IMG/VR virus record: IMGVR_UViG_3300028428_000098
Span: 1 to 29,249 of that record
DNA length: 29,249 nt
Source: a virus
Strand: one strand, 5' to 3'
The notes under the pieces were generated by a model. It saw only the letters and a program-made list of their open reading frames with translations. It was not told the DNA's origin and did not search any database. The position numbers and the translations under genes are program-made. Of the stretch, positions 6,060 to 14,320 are shown piece by piece. The stretch's first letter is position 1. Each line of letters starts with the position of its first letter.

Positions 6060-8624
6060 TTACTGAAAGGCATAAGACTCTTGCTCGATTCCGAGGACGC
6101 GCGTGATGTCCAGCGTCCCGTGCTTTGGCGGCGGCGGAAGAACGACCTCGGGGTACAACGCCGCCCACTCCGCAGCCAGTTCGGCAAGGATGTCGCGCGT
6201 GTAGAGCATGACAAGTTGCTCTAGGACGATCTGCCTGCCGCGCTTGGAGTTGCCCGCGTGGAACCAGAAGTTGTCATGCACCAGCATCATCTCGATGTGC
6301 TCGGCACGGCACGCCACCCCGACCATGTGCGCGTGCGTCGAGTCGAGGCTGTGGATGAAGTTGGCCGCGATCCCGTTGACGTGCTTCTTGACGCGCACCG
6401 GGGCCTTCTCGTCCTCGTAGTCGATGTAGGAGATCTCCTGGAGGACGGTCTTGATTTTCTTGTAGGTGTTCTTGCGGTAGCCCTGGATCACCGGGAACCC
6501 GAGCGGGGTTGTCCAGCGAACCAGATGCCCAGCCGTGGCGATCCGCAGGGCGCACGCCCGCAGCCAGGCCATGATCTTCGCCGCCACGTAACTGACCTTG
6601 GCCAAGCACTTCATCGTGATCTTGGCGAGGTACGCAGACCCGCGTGTTACCTCGTCTTGCGTGAGGCCATGCTCGACAATCTCGTCGCGGATTTGCTGCC
6701 TGGCACCTGACTCGGTTACGCCGTAGGTATCAGCGAGAACCGTGGTTTTGAGCGTCTTGCGCTGGATGCACCGCTCGACGACACGCGCGATCGGGACAAA
6801 CTCCTCGTTGGTCTCAGCCATGACTTCCCGCAGGACCATCTCGGAGATGATCGTGTAGGGGTCGTGGATTACTCCGGTCGGCAGCAGGTTGACCGCAGCA
6901 GCGCCGATGGGGTCGCGCCCGAGCATGGCGTAGTGCTGGAGTCCGTTGCACGCCCCATCCCACTGGCATGGCACAAAGCGCCCGATGCCGTCGGGGTCGG
7001 CCACGCCACGGCACGCCGCGACAAACTGCCAGGGGTTCTCCGCTTGCAGCGCCAGCCCGGACGGCTCGTCGGCCTTGGCGATTCGCTTGATCTCAGGCAG
7101 GTTGCTGTCCACCCAGGCCACGCGCTCGTGGTACAACTGCTTGTCCACGGGCTTGCCGAACATATTGGCCGCGTGAATCTTGAGGTACCGCAGGCCGTCC
7201 GGCCCGGGCCTGATGCCGTTCTTGAACAGCAGCAGCCCGCGCGAGATATCGTCGCCCTGGTGGTTCAGTTGGGCGGGGATGGCGTACTGCCGGAACCGGA
7301 AGTCACCCTGGCAGGGGAACCACATCGGCAGCGCGGCGAACCGCTCGGCCACCGTGATCTTGTCGAGGTAGCACCTGCGGTCGGCTGTGCGGCGCCGGTT
7401 CTCGGTGGCGTTGACCCGCACCTTGGCCTTCCAGTCTTTGAGGTCATCGGGCAGCACCCGCTTCCACCGCTGCCCGCGCGGGGCCGTCTTGCGGTAGCCG
7501 TTGGGCTTCGGCACCGGGGGCAGGTTGTCGGCGTGCGGGACGCCCGCGTGGTTGCCGCCCTGTTTGTAGATCGCCTTCATGTCGTCGAGGGCCTTGGTGT
7601 TCACCGCCAGCGGTGTCGATTGGAGGCACCAGTGGGCAAAGTGCAGTTCGTCCAGGCGACCATCGCGCGTGCGTGCCGCCAGTTCCCGGCGGAGTTCGGG
7701 GCTGGGCTTGGAGACCAGCGGCGTCCTGATGCGGATGTAACCCCCCGGCGTGTCCCGTGTCGCGGGCATCGGCTCAACGACCATCGGCTGGTACTGCGGG
7801 CGCATGAGTTCCCGCGCCGCGTGGCCCTCGGCGACCAGTTCGATCGCCTCGTCGGTCAACTCAACCATCCCGACGCGGTACTTCTTGCCGGGCACCTTGA
7901 TCTTCTGGCGACGGAAGGCGGGCTGGAAGGGCTTGTCGTACCCGTCGGTCGTACACCACTCGATGCACGACCAGAGCAACCGCTCGCCCAGCATGATGCA
8001 CGCGCGCCGGTGGTCGCTCGCGTCCGAGAGGTTGCGGCGTGCCCACCAGTTGATCTTCTTGGGCTGGCTCGCGCGGAACCGCTCGACGATCAGGTTCAAC
8101 AGTTCGTTCTCGTCGGGCATGCGCACCTTCGGGTCTGGCCGCTTGCCGCTGGCGATCTCCTCCTTCATCCGGTTGCGGTACCTGCGCCGGGCGTACTTGT
8201 CGTGGTCCTTCATCTCGGCGAACAGCAGCTCGGCCAGCACCGCGCGGCCGATCGCGTGGGTGAGCCGAGCCACGGTGATCCCGTCGGTGTCGGTCAGGCA
8301 CATGCCGAGGGACTGGTTGAGTGCGATCACCGCCAGCACGTCGGGGTGAATCTCGTTGAGCACCGGCCTGATGACGGTCGAGTTGTGAATCTTTGCGCCC
8401 GCCGCGATCGAGCGTTTGAGTTTGCTGATGTCGGCGGAGACGGCGCGGAACCAGTGCCCGACCAGACGCTCGCCCGGCTTGAGGTTTGCGCCGTTGCCCT
8501 TGTCGGTCTCCTTCTGGGCGAGTTCGCGGTAACGCTTCACGCCGTCCTCGACTGCGCTGCGCTCCAACTCAAACTCGATGTCGATGAGGCTGCCCGCTAT
8601 CAACCGCTCGGTGGCTTGGTGCAT
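6060..8624 (-). CDS. T7-type single-subunit DNA-directed RNA polymerase
   Basis: An 854-residue protein (T7 enzyme: 883) that transcribes phage genes from its own promoters. Motif A is WDGACNGLQHY with catalytic Asp556. Motif B is RKTLKTTVLADTYG, with Arg622, Lys626 and Tyr634 spaced exactly as Arg627, Lys631 and Tyr639 of T7. Motif C is LVHDNF with catalytic Asp784, and FIHSLDSTH (from 756) matches the T7 FVHSQDGSH region. The C-terminal foot is YAFQ instead of FAFA. The specificity-loop region (about 704-735) differs strongly from T7, so a different promoter is expected. It lies downstream of the replication block and upstream of the portal. Confidence 0.96.
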   Translation of the reverse strand: MHQATERLIAGSLIDIEFELERSAVEDGVKRYRELAQKETDKGNGANLKPGERLVGHWFRAVSADISKLKRSIAAGAKIHNSTVIRPVLNEIHPDVLAVIALNQSLGMCLTDTDGITVARLTHAIGRAVLAELLFAEMKDHDKYARRRYRNRMKEEIASGKRPDPKVRMPDENELLNLIVERFRASQPKKINWWARRNLSDASDHRRACIMLGERLLWSCIEWCTTDGYDKPFQPAFRRQKIKVPGKKYRVGMVELTDEAIELVAEGHAARELMRPQYQPMVVEPMPATRDTPGGYIRIRTPLVSKPSPELRRELAARTRDGRLDELHFAHWCLQSTPLAVNTKALDDMKAIYKQGGNHAGVPHADNLPPVPKPNGYRKTAPRGQRWKRVLPDDLKDWKAKVRVNATENRRRTADRRCYLDKITVAERFAALPMWFPCQGDFRFRQYAIPAQLNHQGDDISRGLLLFKNGIRPGPDGLRYLKIHAANMFGKPVDKQLYHERVAWVDSNLPEIKRIAKADEPSGLALQAENPWQFVAACRGVADPDGIGRFVPCQWDGACNGLQHYAMLGRDPIGAAAVNLLPTGVIHDPYTIISEMVLREVMAETNEEFVPIARVVERCIQRKTLKTTVLADTYGVTESGARQQIRDEIVEHGLTQDEVTRGSAYLAKITMKCLAKVSYVAAKIMAWLRACALRIATAGHLVRWTTPLGFPVIQGYRKNTYKKIKTVLQEISYIDYEDEKAPVRVKKHVNGIAANFIHSLDSTHAHMVGVACRAEHIEMMLVHDNFWFHAGNSKRGRQIVLEQLVMLYTRDILAELAAEWAALYPEVVLPPPPKHGTLDITRVLGIEQESYAFQ

Positions 8625-8685
8625 TTGTCGTCCGTGACGTGAGGGAATCCACTGCCGGCGCGTTGGCGCGGGGGAGTGGGGATGG

Positions 8686-8895
8686 TCATTGGGTAACGGT
8701 CTTTTGCTGCTGCCTCGCCCACGCGACGGCCTTCCACGCCGCCACGACCGGGCAGGGGTCGAGGTGGGCCATGCACACCCGACCCCCTTGATGGATCACC
8801 CAATACTGGTTGGGCGTGATCCCGTGCGGGCCTGTGTTGCCCATCGGGTAGGTGCCCGGCTCGTCGGGCCACTTGATGCGGTTGGGGAGGGTCAT
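8686..8895 (-). CDS. Small unknown protein
   Basis: A 69-residue protein starting MTLPNRIKWPDEPGTYPMGN, coupled to the upstream gene through an ATGA overlap. Trp-, His- and Pro-rich, with two cysteines (CMAHLDPC). No family recognised. It precedes the RNA polymerase gene by 61 bases that contain a GCGCG inverted repeat. Confidence 0.55.
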   Translation of the reverse strand: MTLPNRIKWPDEPGTYPMGNTGPHGITPNQYWVIHQGGRVCMAHLDPCPVVAAWKAVAWARQQQKTVTQ

Positions 8896-9188
8896 GGGTA
8901 CTTTTTGGGATTGCAGACTTCCTTGATAATCGCTTCAAGATGTTCGCACACGCCCCGCCCGAGTGGCGTACGCGCCGACTGTGCTGACTTGTGCCACCGA
9001 CACAGGATGCGAACGCACCGATTGCGTTCCTTCAGCACACCCGCATTTGCCGCGCGCTTCTGAGAGCAGTCAATCTGGTTGGCCTCTTTGCGGCTGTTGG
9101 GGTCTAGCCGCACCTCACGCACGGTCTGGCTTTTCCACCGGGCTATGTGCCTCTCCCCCGCCGTCGCTTTCTTCGCCTTCTTCTTCAT
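8892..9188 (-). CDS. Small basic protein, unknown
   Basis: A 98-residue protein with a lysine-rich start (MKKKAKKATAGERH) and GGAG six bases before the ATG. It has five cysteines (in DCSQK, RCVRIL, LCRWH, VCEHL and VCNPK) and several histidines that might bind a metal. High positive charge suggests nucleic-acid binding. No family recognised. Confidence 0.5.
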   Translation of the reverse strand: MKKKAKKATAGERHIARWKSQTVREVRLDPNSRKEANQIDCSQKRAANAGVLKERNRCVRILCRWHKSAQSARTPLGRGVCEHLEAIIKEVCNPKKYP

Positions 9189-9206
9189 CCGTTTCTCCTT
9201 GAATCT

Positions 9207-9231
9207 GGCCCCGCGCTGTGGGCGGGGGGCC
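9207..9231 (-). terminator. Intercistronic GC hairpin
   Basis: GGCCCCGC is followed by an imperfect complementary GCGGGG-GG-CC just after the stop of the gene ending at 9236. No T-run follows, so this may be an RNA-stability or processing hairpin and not a true terminator. Confidence 0.3.
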
Positions 9232-9235
9232 GGGG

Positions 9236-9526
9236 TTAGCCTTGCTTGTTTGCTAGCAAGGATCGGTCGTACTCAAACTCACGTGTGCTTGCGGGCCACG
9301 AGATCGTGATGCCCTCCAGCCCAAGCCGACTCGCCGCTTCCTTCAACACCTGTTCTGCGGTGAGTAACGACACATCCACGTTCCCATCGAAACTCACTTT
9401 GTTGTGGTCGATGCGAAGATGACCAACAAAGGATGGGCTGGGGTGGATGCAGTCGCCATCTCGCGGGCCTTTGTATAGACCCTCGAACAGTTCTTGCGCA
9501 TTTTCGACTCGGTAGATCGTTTTCAC
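9236..9526 (-). CDS. Unknown protein
   Basis: A 96-residue protein if the GTG at 9526 is used (start of VKTIYRVENAQELFEG). This avoids the 32-base overlap caused by the other GTG at 9565, which has no visible ribosome binding site. The protein is mildly acidic, with mixed strands and helices. No domain recognised. It is one of several small genes between the sigma-like gene and the RNA polymerase gene. Confidence 0.5.
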   Translation of the reverse strand: MKTIYRVENAQELFEGLYKGPRDGDCIHPSPSFVGHLRIDHNKVSFDGNVDVSLLTAEQVLKEAASRLGLEGITISWPASTREFEYDRSLLANKQG

Positions 9527-9533
9527 TTCTATC

Positions 9534-9953
9534 TCACTTTCTGCCCTCTCGGGCGTGTCCGCCACGCGGCGGGGTTATTGGGGGGCGGGGGGGTTTCGGT
9601 GCCTTCTTCCTCTTTGCAGCAACCCGGTCGGATGCAGGGGGCACCATGTCTGAACACCAGATGTCGAAGCGGTCCTCAAACTCGTGCCGATCCACTACGT
9701 AAAACAGGGGGCTGTCATGGATCACCCAGTCCCCTATTTCCGCGACATCTCCGATATCCGTTACAACAATCACCTGGGTTTTGGCGTTGAATCTCTGAAA
9801 GTAGTTTGGTCGTGGGTGGGTCTTTGTCGGGTACTCCCCCATGAACGAGGTGCTTGCCTCCACTCCGCCGTGGCACCATGCCGCAACGGCAACCGCCGAT
9901 GCTTCGGTTACTTGGTGTGCAACGAGATGGCGCACCTTTGGGGTAACGATCAC
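9534..9953 (-). CDS. Unknown protein with basic Pro-rich tail
   Basis: A 139-residue protein starting at GTG 9953, which overlaps the upstream stop (GTGA) and has AAGGAGA upstream. The first 110 residues look folded, with a beta-rich QVIVVTDIGDVAEIGDWVIHD segment. The tail (about residues 114-139) is a basic, proline-rich run (AAKRKKAPKPPRPPITPPRG). The longer open frame that continues upstream inside the neighbour is not used. No family recognised. Confidence 0.5.
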   Translation of the reverse strand: MIVTPKVRHLVAHQVTEASAVAVAAWCHGGVEASTSFMGEYPTKTHPRPNYFQRFNAKTQVIVVTDIGDVAEIGDWVIHDSPLFYVVDRHEFEDRFDIWCSDMVPPASDRVAAKRKKAPKPPRPPITPPRGGHAREGRK

Positions 9954-10261
9954 GCCCCGTTCTCCTTTGTGTTTGATGGCTTCGCTTCCCCCACCCTCCC
10001 CCTCGCCGCATCCAGCGCAGCGCGTGCGGTGGGGTTTGCCATCACCTCGTCGCTGGCGCAGCACAGCATCTGACCGGCTATGCCCTGGTGCATCGTGAAA
10101 CCGGCCAAGTTCTTTGCCAACACGCCCACCGCCTCCCGCGCCTCGGCGAGTTCGGCGCGGAGGCGGGTGATCTCGGCGGCGGAATCCTGCATGATCTTTC
10201 GCCAGGGATACTGCGCATCGCCTTTGAGACGTTCGAGAATGTCGATCTCTTGCTCGGTCAT
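9950..10261 (-). CDS. Unknown coiled-coil protein
   Basis: A 103-residue protein starting MTEQEIDILERLKGDAQYPW, coupled by ATGA to the gene before and by GTGA to the gene after. Residues about 22-48 (AAEITRLRAELAEAREAVGV) form a probable coiled coil. Small proteins of this sort are common in accessory regions of phages. No function can be assigned. Confidence 0.5.
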   Translation of the reverse strand: MTEQEIDILERLKGDAQYPWRKIMQDSAAEITRLRAELAEAREAVGVLAKNLAGFTMHQGIAGQMLCCASDEVMANPTARAALDAARGRVGEAKPSNTKENGA

Positions 10262-10479
10262 GTTCTTGGCATCCTCTTGTAATCCCACGGCGAGAAATAC
10301 TCATCCTCCGTTGTGCCGCAATACTTGCAGATATCCGAGCCTGTCAGGGCCGCGTGAAACTCGTGGTAGCAAACCACGCCCTCCCCACGCTGGACCTTCT
10401 GCCTTCTGAACACGTTGTCAATCTCGAACACAACCTGCATCGCGGCTTCCTTCAACTCGGCTAACTCTTTGTCAGTCAT
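10258..10479 (-). CDS. Small protein with possible zinc site
   Basis: A 73-residue protein starting MTDKELAELKEAAMQVVFEI, coupled by ATGA to the sigma-like gene. A C-Y-H...H and a C-K-Y-C-G group (VVCYHEFHAALTGSDICKYC) could bind zinc. It may be a small DNA- or protein-binding partner of its neighbours. No family recognised. Confidence 0.5.
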   Translation of the reverse strand: MTDKELAELKEAAMQVVFEIDNVFRRQKVQRGEGVVCYHEFHAALTGSDICKYCGTTEDEYFSPWDYKRMPRT

Positions 10480-11357
10480 GTTGCCCTCCCCTTGCCCGCC
10501 ACGCCCATGCTGTGAAGATGATCCGCCAACCGCTTGGCGGCGCGTGAGACCATCTTGCTCGCGGTCGAGTGTGTAACCCCGAGCATCTTGCCGACCTCCC
10601 ACATCCGCAGCCCACGATCTACCCGCAGGCGCATCGCCTCCAACACCCGCGCGTCCACACCGATGGACTTGTGGCCGTCAGGATCGTCAAGGATCAGCCG
10701 CACTACGCGCGCCTGGCGGATCATCGCCTCGGCGTCTTCGTTGGCCCACACTTGCGACTGGACGCCAGCCGACTGCCCGCCCTGGGCGCGGGCACCGTCG
10801 ATTGCCCGGACGCGCTTGCGTTCAACCCGGCGAATCTCAGCCCCGTTGTTTATCAGTACCCACTTGGCGTATGTGCTGAACCTCGCGGCACGTTGAGCGT
10901 CGAACGACCAGACCGCACGCATCAGGGCGATCATCGCCTCGGCCCTGCCGGTGTCGCCTTTGCCGAGGTGCCAGGCGTGCTTGTGCGCGATCCCGGCATA
11001 CGTCGCCACGATGATCGACTCGAACCGTCTAGACATGACCAGCCAGACATCCGCTTCCTCTGGCCTTGCGAGCCGAGTGTCTTGCCCCATCCCGGCGCGG
11101 ACGTAGCACAAGTTCATGGCGACAAACAGAGCGTTCTCCTGCAACCTCGTCAGCGTGCGATGGGCGCGCTTGGGGTACGTCGTCAGCGTGTGGTACCTGA
11201 TGACGTCCTCGGCTCGACCGAGCACAAGGCTGTCTACTCCCTGGTCGTTCTGCTCGATGCTCGGGTGCATCACCGGCTTGGGCCGGGCGGTGATGCAGAT
11301 GACGCCGCGCATCAACCGGCTCGGCGAGACGGGCTTCTCGGCTGGTGTCGTGCTCAC
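10476..11357 (-). CDS. Sigma70-family RNA polymerase sigma factor-like protein
   Basis: A 293-residue protein from GTG 11357, chosen because it overlaps the previous stop (GTGTGA). Residues about 136-180 read as sigma region 2: AEAMIALMRAVWSFDAQRAARFSTYAKWVLIN.., with the typical 'L..A...FD..R..RFSTYA.W.I' pattern. Residues about 234-282 (RMWEVGKMLGVTHSTASKMVSRAAKRL) read as a region 4-like helix-turn-helix. A 100-residue N-terminal part has no recognised domain. It would bind host core RNA polymerase and redirect it to phage promoters. It sits just downstream of dnaB. Phages with a T7-type polymerase normally do not need one, which makes it unusual. Confidence 0.75.
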   Translation of the reverse strand: MSTTPAEKPVSPSRLMRGVICITARPKPVMHPSIEQNDQGVDSLVLGRAEDVIRYHTLTTYPKRAHRTLTRLQENALFVAMNLCYVRAGMGQDTRLARPEEADVWLVMSRRFESIIVATYAGIAHKHAWHLGKGDTGRAEAMIALMRAVWSFDAQRAARFSTYAKWVLINNGAEIRRVERKRVRAIDGARAQGGQSAGVQSQVWANEDAEAMIRQARVVRLILDDPDGHKSIGVDARVLEAMRLRVDRGLRMWEVGKMLGVTHSTASKMVSRAAKRLADHLHSMGVAGKGRAT

Positions 11358-11647
11358 ACGCCACCCCCCGGATGTGCCAATGTCAAGAGCGGAACAACCT
11401 CCCAAGACTCCTTCGGGTCCGTGCCAGAGTGCAAGCCCAGGATGCCACAGAATCCATCGGCGTACCTGACCGACGCGACCACCCACAGGCCCGGCGTGCG
11501 GTGCAGCATCTCGATCTTGCTGAACCGTGCGTGCTCGTTGTAGTGATCGCCCCGGTCGATGGTGTCGCCGATGCGGTACTCGGTTCCGGTCGGTGTGTGC
11601 TTCGCCATCTTGAGCCGGGTCCAGTTCTGGGGGATGGTGTTGGTCAA
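11354..11647 (-). CDS. Unknown protein, TTG start
   Basis: A 97-residue protein. The TTG at 11647 is chosen because it overlaps the upstream stop (TTGA) and has a strong AAGGGAGGTG seven bases before it; an internal ATG 39 bases later is the alternative. Beta-rich sequence (TEYRIGDTIDRGDHYNE, then RFSKIEMLHRTPGLWVVASVRYADGF). No family recognised. Confidence 0.55.
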   Translation of the reverse strand: MTNTIPQNWTRLKMAKHTPTGTEYRIGDTIDRGDHYNEHARFSKIEMLHRTPGLWVVASVRYADGFCGILGLHSGTDPKESWEVVPLLTLAHPGGGV

Positions 11648-11937
11648 GCCCCACCTCCCTTGCCATGCTCGTTGCACTTCGCCGCGATCACGCGCTTGAG
11701 TTCGTCCAGCGGGTACATCGCGCTCTTGCCGACCTGCGCCGTCCTGATCCCGTACTTGACCACCATCCGGCGGAGTGCCCGCTTTCTGTCCCTGGTCTTG
11801 GTCTTGTCGATCCGCAAGTAGCAGATCGACTCCTCGTCCGTCAGCAACGACGAACACGGGCGCGGTGGGTTCGTCGGCAGGATGTTGGTCGGGTCGCACG
11901 CAAACACGGTGATCTGGGCGGGTGGTTCAGAAGCCAT
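11644..11937 (-). CDS. Excisionase/MerR-like helix-turn-helix protein
   Basis: A 97-residue protein starting MASEPPAQITVF. The ATG lies inside the last codons of dnaB (11-base overlap). Residues about 35-88 (LLTDEESICYLRI..KRALRRMVVKYGI.TAQVGKSAMYPLDELKRVI) follow the pattern of small winged-helix excisionase-type domains: a T-x-x-E-x-x-x-x-L start, an R-x-L-x-x-x-V turn, and a final 'y...dL...i' strand-helix. It could be an excisionase or a regulator. It is far from the integrase, so a regulatory role in replication or transcription is also possible. Confidence 0.5.
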   Translation of the reverse strand: MASEPPAQITVFACDPTNILPTNPPRPCSSLLTDEESICYLRIDKTKTRDRKRALRRMVVKYGIRTAQVGKSAMYPLDELKRVIAAKCNEHGKGGGA

Positions 11938-13318
11938 AGGTTTTCCTCTCGTAGTTCTTGAATCGCGTCTGCGCTGCAACGAACGTCAACTTCGCAGTGC
12001 CGCACTCGCCGTTGCGGTTCTTGGCGACGATCACCTCGGCCAGACCCACCTTGTCGTGGTGCGTCGATGCCCAGTTCTCGTCGTCGCGGTGGTAATACTC
12101 CTCGCGGTGCAGCAGCATCACCGTGTCCGCGTCCTGCTCCAGCGAACCGCTGTCGCGCAGGTCCGACAGTTTGGGCTTGTTGTTGTCCCGGTTCTCGGCG
12201 TTGCGGTTGAGCTGGGCCAGGGCCAGCACGGGCACCTGGAGTTCACCGGCCAGAGCCTTGAGGTCGCCGCTGATCTCGGTGATCTGCTCGTAGCGTGGCA
12301 CCTTGCCGCCCCGGCCCGCGTGCTGGATCAGCCCGAGGTAGTCGATGACGACGAACGCGGCGCCGTGCTGGCGGATCGCACGCCGAGCGCGGGCGCGGAT
12401 GCCGCCCATCGCCAGACGCGGGGTGTCGTCGATCAGCACCCGCACGTCGGTCAGGTCTTGGGCAGCCGCCAGCAGTTTCTCCCACTCGGCACTCTCCAAG
12501 TCGCCGCGGCGGATGCGGTTGCTGGGGATCGCAGCCGTCCCAGAGAGAAGCCGCTGGGCCAGTTCCATCCGGCTCATCTCCAGCGAGAAGAACAACACAT
12601 GCCGGCCCGTGGACTCCGAGACTTTGCGGGCGATATCCAGGGCCAGGGCAGACTTGCCCATGCTCGGGCGCGCCGCCAGCAGGATCAGTTGCCCCGGCAT
12701 CATGCCCGCCACCACAGCGTCGAGGTTCGCAAAGCCCGTGGCCAGCCCGACCGTCGTGCCCGGCTCGCGCTCGAACAGCCGCTTGGCCTCGCCGAAGACG
12801 ATCTCGCCGACGGTGTTCATGCCCCCGACGGTGCGGGGCTTGTTGACGGCCAGCACGCTCGCCTCGCAGCGGTCGATGATCGCGTCGGTCTCCTCGCCCG
12901 TGCCGGCGGTGTAGACCTCGTAGAGCGTGCTGGCGCAGGCCGTCGCCAACTGCCGGAGCCGGTGCTTGTCGGCCACGATCTTGGCGTAGTAGACGGCGTT
13001 GACTGCTGACGGCACAGACTCCAGCAGGTCGTTGAGGTACGCGGCCCCGCCCACCGACTCCAGCACCCCGTCGTCGCGGAGTTTGTTGAACAGCGTCATC
13101 ACGTCGGCGCTGCTGGTGCCGTCGAGTTTGACGATGCCCGCGTAGATCGCCTGGTGTTCCGGCTTGGTGAACGCATCCGAGGACAGCATCGGGGACACCT
13201 CGGCGATCACGCCCGGCGCAAGCAGCATCGCCCCCAGCACGCACCGCTCGGCCTCGACCGACGCGGGCGGTTGCCGCTCGAAGAGTTTGTCGAGTTGGAC
13301 GGGCGGGGGTTGCTTCAT
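11927..13318 (-). CDS. dnaB: Replicative DNA helicase, DnaB-like
   Basis: A 463-residue protein, the full length of bacterial DnaB. The N-terminal domain (about residues 10-110: PPASVEAERCVLGAMLLAP...) is followed by the RecA-fold motor. Walker A is ARPSMGKSALAL with Lys222, Walker B is FVVIDYLGL with Asp326, and the later LAQLNR and SGSLEQDAD motifs are intact. The hexamer would unwind DNA at the replication fork and recruit host primase and polymerase. It is coupled by ATGA to the initiator-like gene upstream, the arrangement of lambda O/P-type or initiator/helicase modules. Confidence 0.93.
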   Translation of the reverse strand: MKQPPPVQLDKLFERQPPASVEAERCVLGAMLLAPGVIAEVSPMLSSDAFTKPEHQAIYAGIVKLDGTSSADVMTLFNKLRDDGVLESVGGAAYLNDLLESVPSAVNAVYYAKIVADKHRLRQLATACASTLYEVYTAGTGEETDAIIDRCEASVLAVNKPRTVGGMNTVGEIVFGEAKRLFEREPGTTVGLATGFANLDAVVAGMMPGQLILLAARPSMGKSALALDIARKVSESTGRHVLFFSLEMSRMELAQRLLSGTAAIPSNRIRRGDLESAEWEKLLAAAQDLTDVRVLIDDTPRLAMGGIRARARRAIRQHGAAFVVIDYLGLIQHAGRGGKVPRYEQITEISGDLKALAGELQVPVLALAQLNRNAENRDNNKPKLSDLRDSGSLEQDADTVMLLHREEYYHRDDENWASTHHDKVGLAEVIVAKNRNGECGTAKLTFVAAQTRFKNYERKTYGF

Positions 13319-14301
13319 GGCACAGCCCCCGTCTGAATAGCCAGCCACTCCTCCGCAAACTCGGCGAAGTGCGAGTCGGCGCAGAGGGCCTCGATGTTCT
13401 CGGGTTCCATCTGGCCACCGCTGACAAGGGCCATCCGCTTACTCAGGTCTGCCATCACGCGAGACTTGGGTGCGTTCCTGATGCGCTCGTAAACCCACTC
13501 GAACAAGTCGTCATTGCCGCGCATGCCACGGTCGAGCAGCCGCTTGGACAACGAAGGCGGCTTCAATGCCAGCGTCTCTTCCGCTGGCTGGTAGACCTCC
13601 CACCTCCGCTGGTTCAGCCACGTTGCGGGCAACGGCACCCACTGCCCGTCGTCCTTCGTCGCGTCCCGGCTGGTGGCGTACTGCTTCACCCCGGCGATGA
13701 CGGCGGAAGATATCTTCCCGAGATGCTTGGACTTCCAGATGGACGCGCACCCATCTCGGTTGACCTTCCGCTTGCTCTTGGGGTATGCACTCCAGAACTC
13801 GTCGAATCCTGTTAGGTCGATGTTTGTTGTTGAGTGAACCTGCTCAACACTGTCTTTATTCTTCTCTTCTCTTCTCTTCTCTGGTCCGCATTTTGTCCGC
13901 ACGACCTCGGAACTTTTGCGGACACTTTGCGGACAAAATGCGGACACATCTTGTTCGGGAGATATGCGGGCCAGCGACTTGCGGCCGTTGTCCACCGCCC
14001 GACGCTTCGCGGCCTTGCCGTGGTGAGCGTCAAAGTTGGGCATGATGCAGACATCGTTCTCGATCTTGAGCCATTCCACCGCGATCATGGCCTCTGCCAG
14101 TCCGGGCAGCCCGACCATCTTGTCGAGCGTTTCACCATCAAGCCCGAGGTTGCCGTTCGTACTGTGTTCGTCAGCGAGCGACCACACAACATACAGCGCA
14201 CCGACCACTTCCCACGCCTGGCGCGAGAGTGCTACACCCATGCGCACCACCTTCGGGTGGTGGTGTAAGTGCAGTCTCATCTTGATCCAATCAGCACTCA
14301 T
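13315..14301 (-). CDS. Phage replication initiator / helicase-recruitment protein
   Basis: A 328-residue protein starting MSADWIKMRLHLHHHPKVV; GAGGTG lies six bases before this ATG, so it is preferred to the in-frame start at 14340. Residues about 1-85 look like the N-terminal winged-helix domain of phage replisome organisers ('W.K....l..hPK...l......vGal..lW'). The charged middle is followed by a second small domain (about 160-235) with FDEFWSAYPKSKRKVNRDGC, common in phage O-like and DnaD-like proteins. It directly precedes dnaB with ATGA coupling. Iterons lie inside the coding region (13883-13946) and just upstream, as expected for an origin-binding initiator. Confidence 0.7.
   Translation of the reverse strand: MSADWIKMRLHLHHHPKVVRMGVALSRQAWEVVGALYVVWSLADEHSTNGNLGLDGETLDKMVGLPGLAEAMIAVEWLKIENDVCIMPNFDAHHGKAAKRRAVDNGRKSLARISPEQDVSAFCPQSVRKSSEVVRTKCGPEKRREEKNKDSVEQVHSTTNIDLTGFDEFWSAYPKSKRKVNRDGCASIWKSKHLGKISSAVIAGVKQYATSRDATKDDGQWVPLPATWLNQRRWEVYQPAEETLALKPPSLSKRLLDRGMRGNDDLFEWVYERIRNAPKSRVMADLSKRMALVSGGQMEPENIEALCADSHFAEFAEEWLAIQTGAVP
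13815..13882 (+). other. Candidate duplex-unwinding region beside the iterons
   Basis: Within the initiator gene, next to the first iteron cluster, lies a stretch with lower GC than its surroundings (TTTGTTGTTGAG..., TGTCTTTATTC) followed by a run of about five CTTCT-type pentanucleotides (13859-13882), a strict polypyrimidine tract. An inverted repeat GTTGAG/CTCAAC spans 13829-13848. Lambda ori has the same plan of iterons followed by an easily melted, strand-biased tract inside gene O. Role inferred. Confidence 0.45.
13883..13946 (+). repeat. Iteron cluster inside the initiator gene
   Basis: Three copies of TGCGGACA start at 13917, 13928 and 13939, exactly 11 bp apart. Two copies in the opposite orientation (GTCCGCA, ending at 13890 and 13901) are also 11 bp apart. 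The block at 13904-13944 matches 14308-14348 at 37 of 41 positions. Helically phased repeats beside an initiator gene are typical origin-binding sites. Confidence 0.7.
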
Positions 14302-14320
14302 GCGAACACCTCGGAAATCG

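Noticed and set aside
6864-8642. A 592-codon open frame on the plus strand opposite the RNA polymerase gene
   Set aside because: It is the antisense shadow of a gene with full catalytic motifs; its translation is a low-information Arg/Gly/Val/Leu mix with no motif. Long antisense frames are common in GC-rich DNA.
9534-10304. Long version (256 codons) of the gene ending at 9534
   Set aside because: The upstream half is in the wrong register over two better-supported coupled genes; the GTG at 9953 has AAGGAGA and a stop/start overlap.
11354-11899. Long version of the gene ending at 11354 starting inside the helix-turn-helix gene
   Set aside because: The first part is the out-of-frame shadow of the excisionase-like gene; the TTG at 11647 has a strong ribosome binding site and overlaps the stop.
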